The translations under genes were made by a program, and so were the position numbers. The notes below the pieces were generated by a model, which had not been told where the DNA came from, did not search any database, and saw only the letters and a program-made list of their open reading frames with translations. A DNA stretch of 6,359 nucleotides from CAZESH01 sp964514665. GTDB lineage: Bacteria; Bacillota; Bacilli; Paenibacillales; KCTC-25726. This document shows positions 5,988 to 6,359 of this stretch, in pieces (the first letter of the stretch is position 1; the number at the start of each line of letters is the position of its first letter). Where the stretch lies: the NCBI GenBank assembly GCA_964514665.1, contig CAZESH010000258.1, positions 1-6,359 of the forward strand, read 5' to 3'.

Positions 5988-6359
5988 TATACTGCTCCCC
6001 AATGTCAAGACACGTTAGAACAATTTCTAAGTTAATTCTCCTTTCGTAATTTGGGTCTTTAAGCAGCGATCGGATCTTGGCCAAAATAGACGTCATCCGG
6101 GCATAGATCGCCAATGGACGAGTGCGGGCGATAGGTGTTGTATTCATGGAGGTATCGCTTCAAGTTTGCTCTCAATTGCCTTGGTGTCTCGAAATCATGG
6201 ATGTAAATCAGGTCGTATTTTAGCGTCCGGAAGAAGCGTTCCGTTCTTACATTGTCCAGTGCTTGTCCTTTTCCATCCATCGAGATTTGAACACCGGCAG
6301 TTTCTAAGAGTTGCACATAATCTGGGTTGGTAAAGTGGCTGCCTTGATCGCTATTGATA
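5988..6359 (-). mobile_element. IS3-family insertion sequence, transposase-distal end, continuing beyond window
   Basis: The transposase C-terminal region (stop 6059) is followed by about 70 bp that contain ACTGCTCCCCAATGTCAAGACA on the plus strand (5991-6012), a sequence of the type seen at IS3-family ends (often TGAACTG...). I place the boundary near 5988-5991. The exact terminus is unsure because no TG/CA end is clear and the other end, with its inverted repeat and target duplication, is outside the window. Confidence 0.6.
6059..6359 (-). CDS. IS3-family transposase OrfB, C-terminal part of DDE integrase domain (partial)
   Basis: These 99 codons end the rve-type integrase domain of an IS3-family OrfB, the enzyme that cuts and joins the element's ends. 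The second catalytic Asp is in INSDQGSHFT (residue 4 of the visible part) and the Glu is in VRTERFFRTLKYD (residue 40), giving the D-35-E spacing typical of IS3. SMDGKGQALDN, the NLKRYLHEYNTYRPHSSIG stretch and PDDVYF are further family signatures. The frame is open from the window edge to TAA 6059, so no damage is visible in this part. The N-terminal half, the first Asp and OrfA lie beyond the window. It points towards nanE and could supply read-through transcription, but no evidence shows this. Confidence 0.93.
   Translation of the reverse strand, partial: INSDQGSHFTNPDYVQLLETAGVQISMDGKGQALDNVRTERFFRTLKYDLIYIHDFETPRQLRANLKRYLHEYNTYRPHSSIGDLCPDDVYFGQDPIAA

Larger units (their letters stand above)
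5599..5990. other. Upstream region of nanE with decayed coding sequence
   Basis: No intact gene is found in these 392 bp between nanE and the IS3 end. It holds an inverted repeat (5730-5772), a broken coding-like frame (5750-5878) and a second protein-like scrap (about 5943-5989, YKEAFEASRHHIQTSW, then a stop and RAAGRLAYAFQG in the same frame to about 5904). A TATAAT on the minus strand (5736-5741) could be a -10 box for nanE, but no good -35 lies 16-18 bp before it. Confidence 0.5.

Noticed and set aside
5941..6147. A 68-codon minus-strand frame overlapping the transposase end
   Set aside because: Its first half is the transposase gene and the IS end read in the wrong frame; only its last part, beyond the IS boundary, may be a remnant, reported separately.
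1..6359. CRISPR arrays, tRNA or rRNA genes, riboswitches, phage genes
   Set aside because: No regularly spaced direct repeats, cloverleaf or rRNA-like sequence, or recognisable riboswitch core was seen on either strand by eye.

Overview
All recognisable genes in this window lie on the minus strand, so it is read from high to low coordinates. Strong AAGGAGG-type ribosome binding sites, a TTG start, moderate GC, an RpiR regulator and the remnant of a carbohydrate ABC permease suggest a Gram-positive Bacillota genome, possibly Paenibacillus-like. That placement is an inference from gene style.

Layout from the right edge: (1) the 3' end of an IS3-family transposase (6059-6359), with its probable element end near 5990. 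(2) About 390 bp without an intact gene (5599-5990), holding coding-like debris and an 11-bp inverted repeat ahead of nanE. (3) nanE, N-acetylmannosamine-6-phosphate 2-epimerase (4870-5598), followed after 14 bp by an RpiR-type phosphosugar-sensing regulator (3986-4855). (4) A 475-bp gap (3511-3985) with a broken C-terminal remnant of a MalG-type ABC sugar permease, a 52-codon ORF and a strong 12-bp stem-loop. (5) An intact TIM-barrel sugar-phosphate isomerase/epimerase-like gene (2635-3510). (6) A broken D-threonine aldolase/D-serine dehydratase-like PLP gene (1808-2542). (7) ridA (1328-1792). (8) An N-acyl-D-amino-acid deacylase (1-1300) that runs off the left edge.

The functional reading is a catabolic island joining amino-sugar use (nanE, rpiR, a former sugar ABC transporter, an isomerase) to D-amino-acid use (deacylase, PLP enzyme, RidA). 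A deacylase would free D-amino acids, a PLP enzyme would cleave or dehydrate them, and RidA would hydrolyse reactive enamines that such dehydratases release. Cell-wall or sialic-acid-type material is a plausible source, but this is inference.

The island is decaying. The transporter is reduced to a C-terminal scrap. The PLP gene carries a 5-bp tandem duplication, a large in-gene deletion that removes the PLP lysine, and a 1-bp frameshift. An IS3 element lies at the upstream edge. I see no tRNA, rRNA, CRISPR array or phage genes, and no clearly new system; the pattern of decay and the D-amino-acid/amino-sugar pairing are the notable points.
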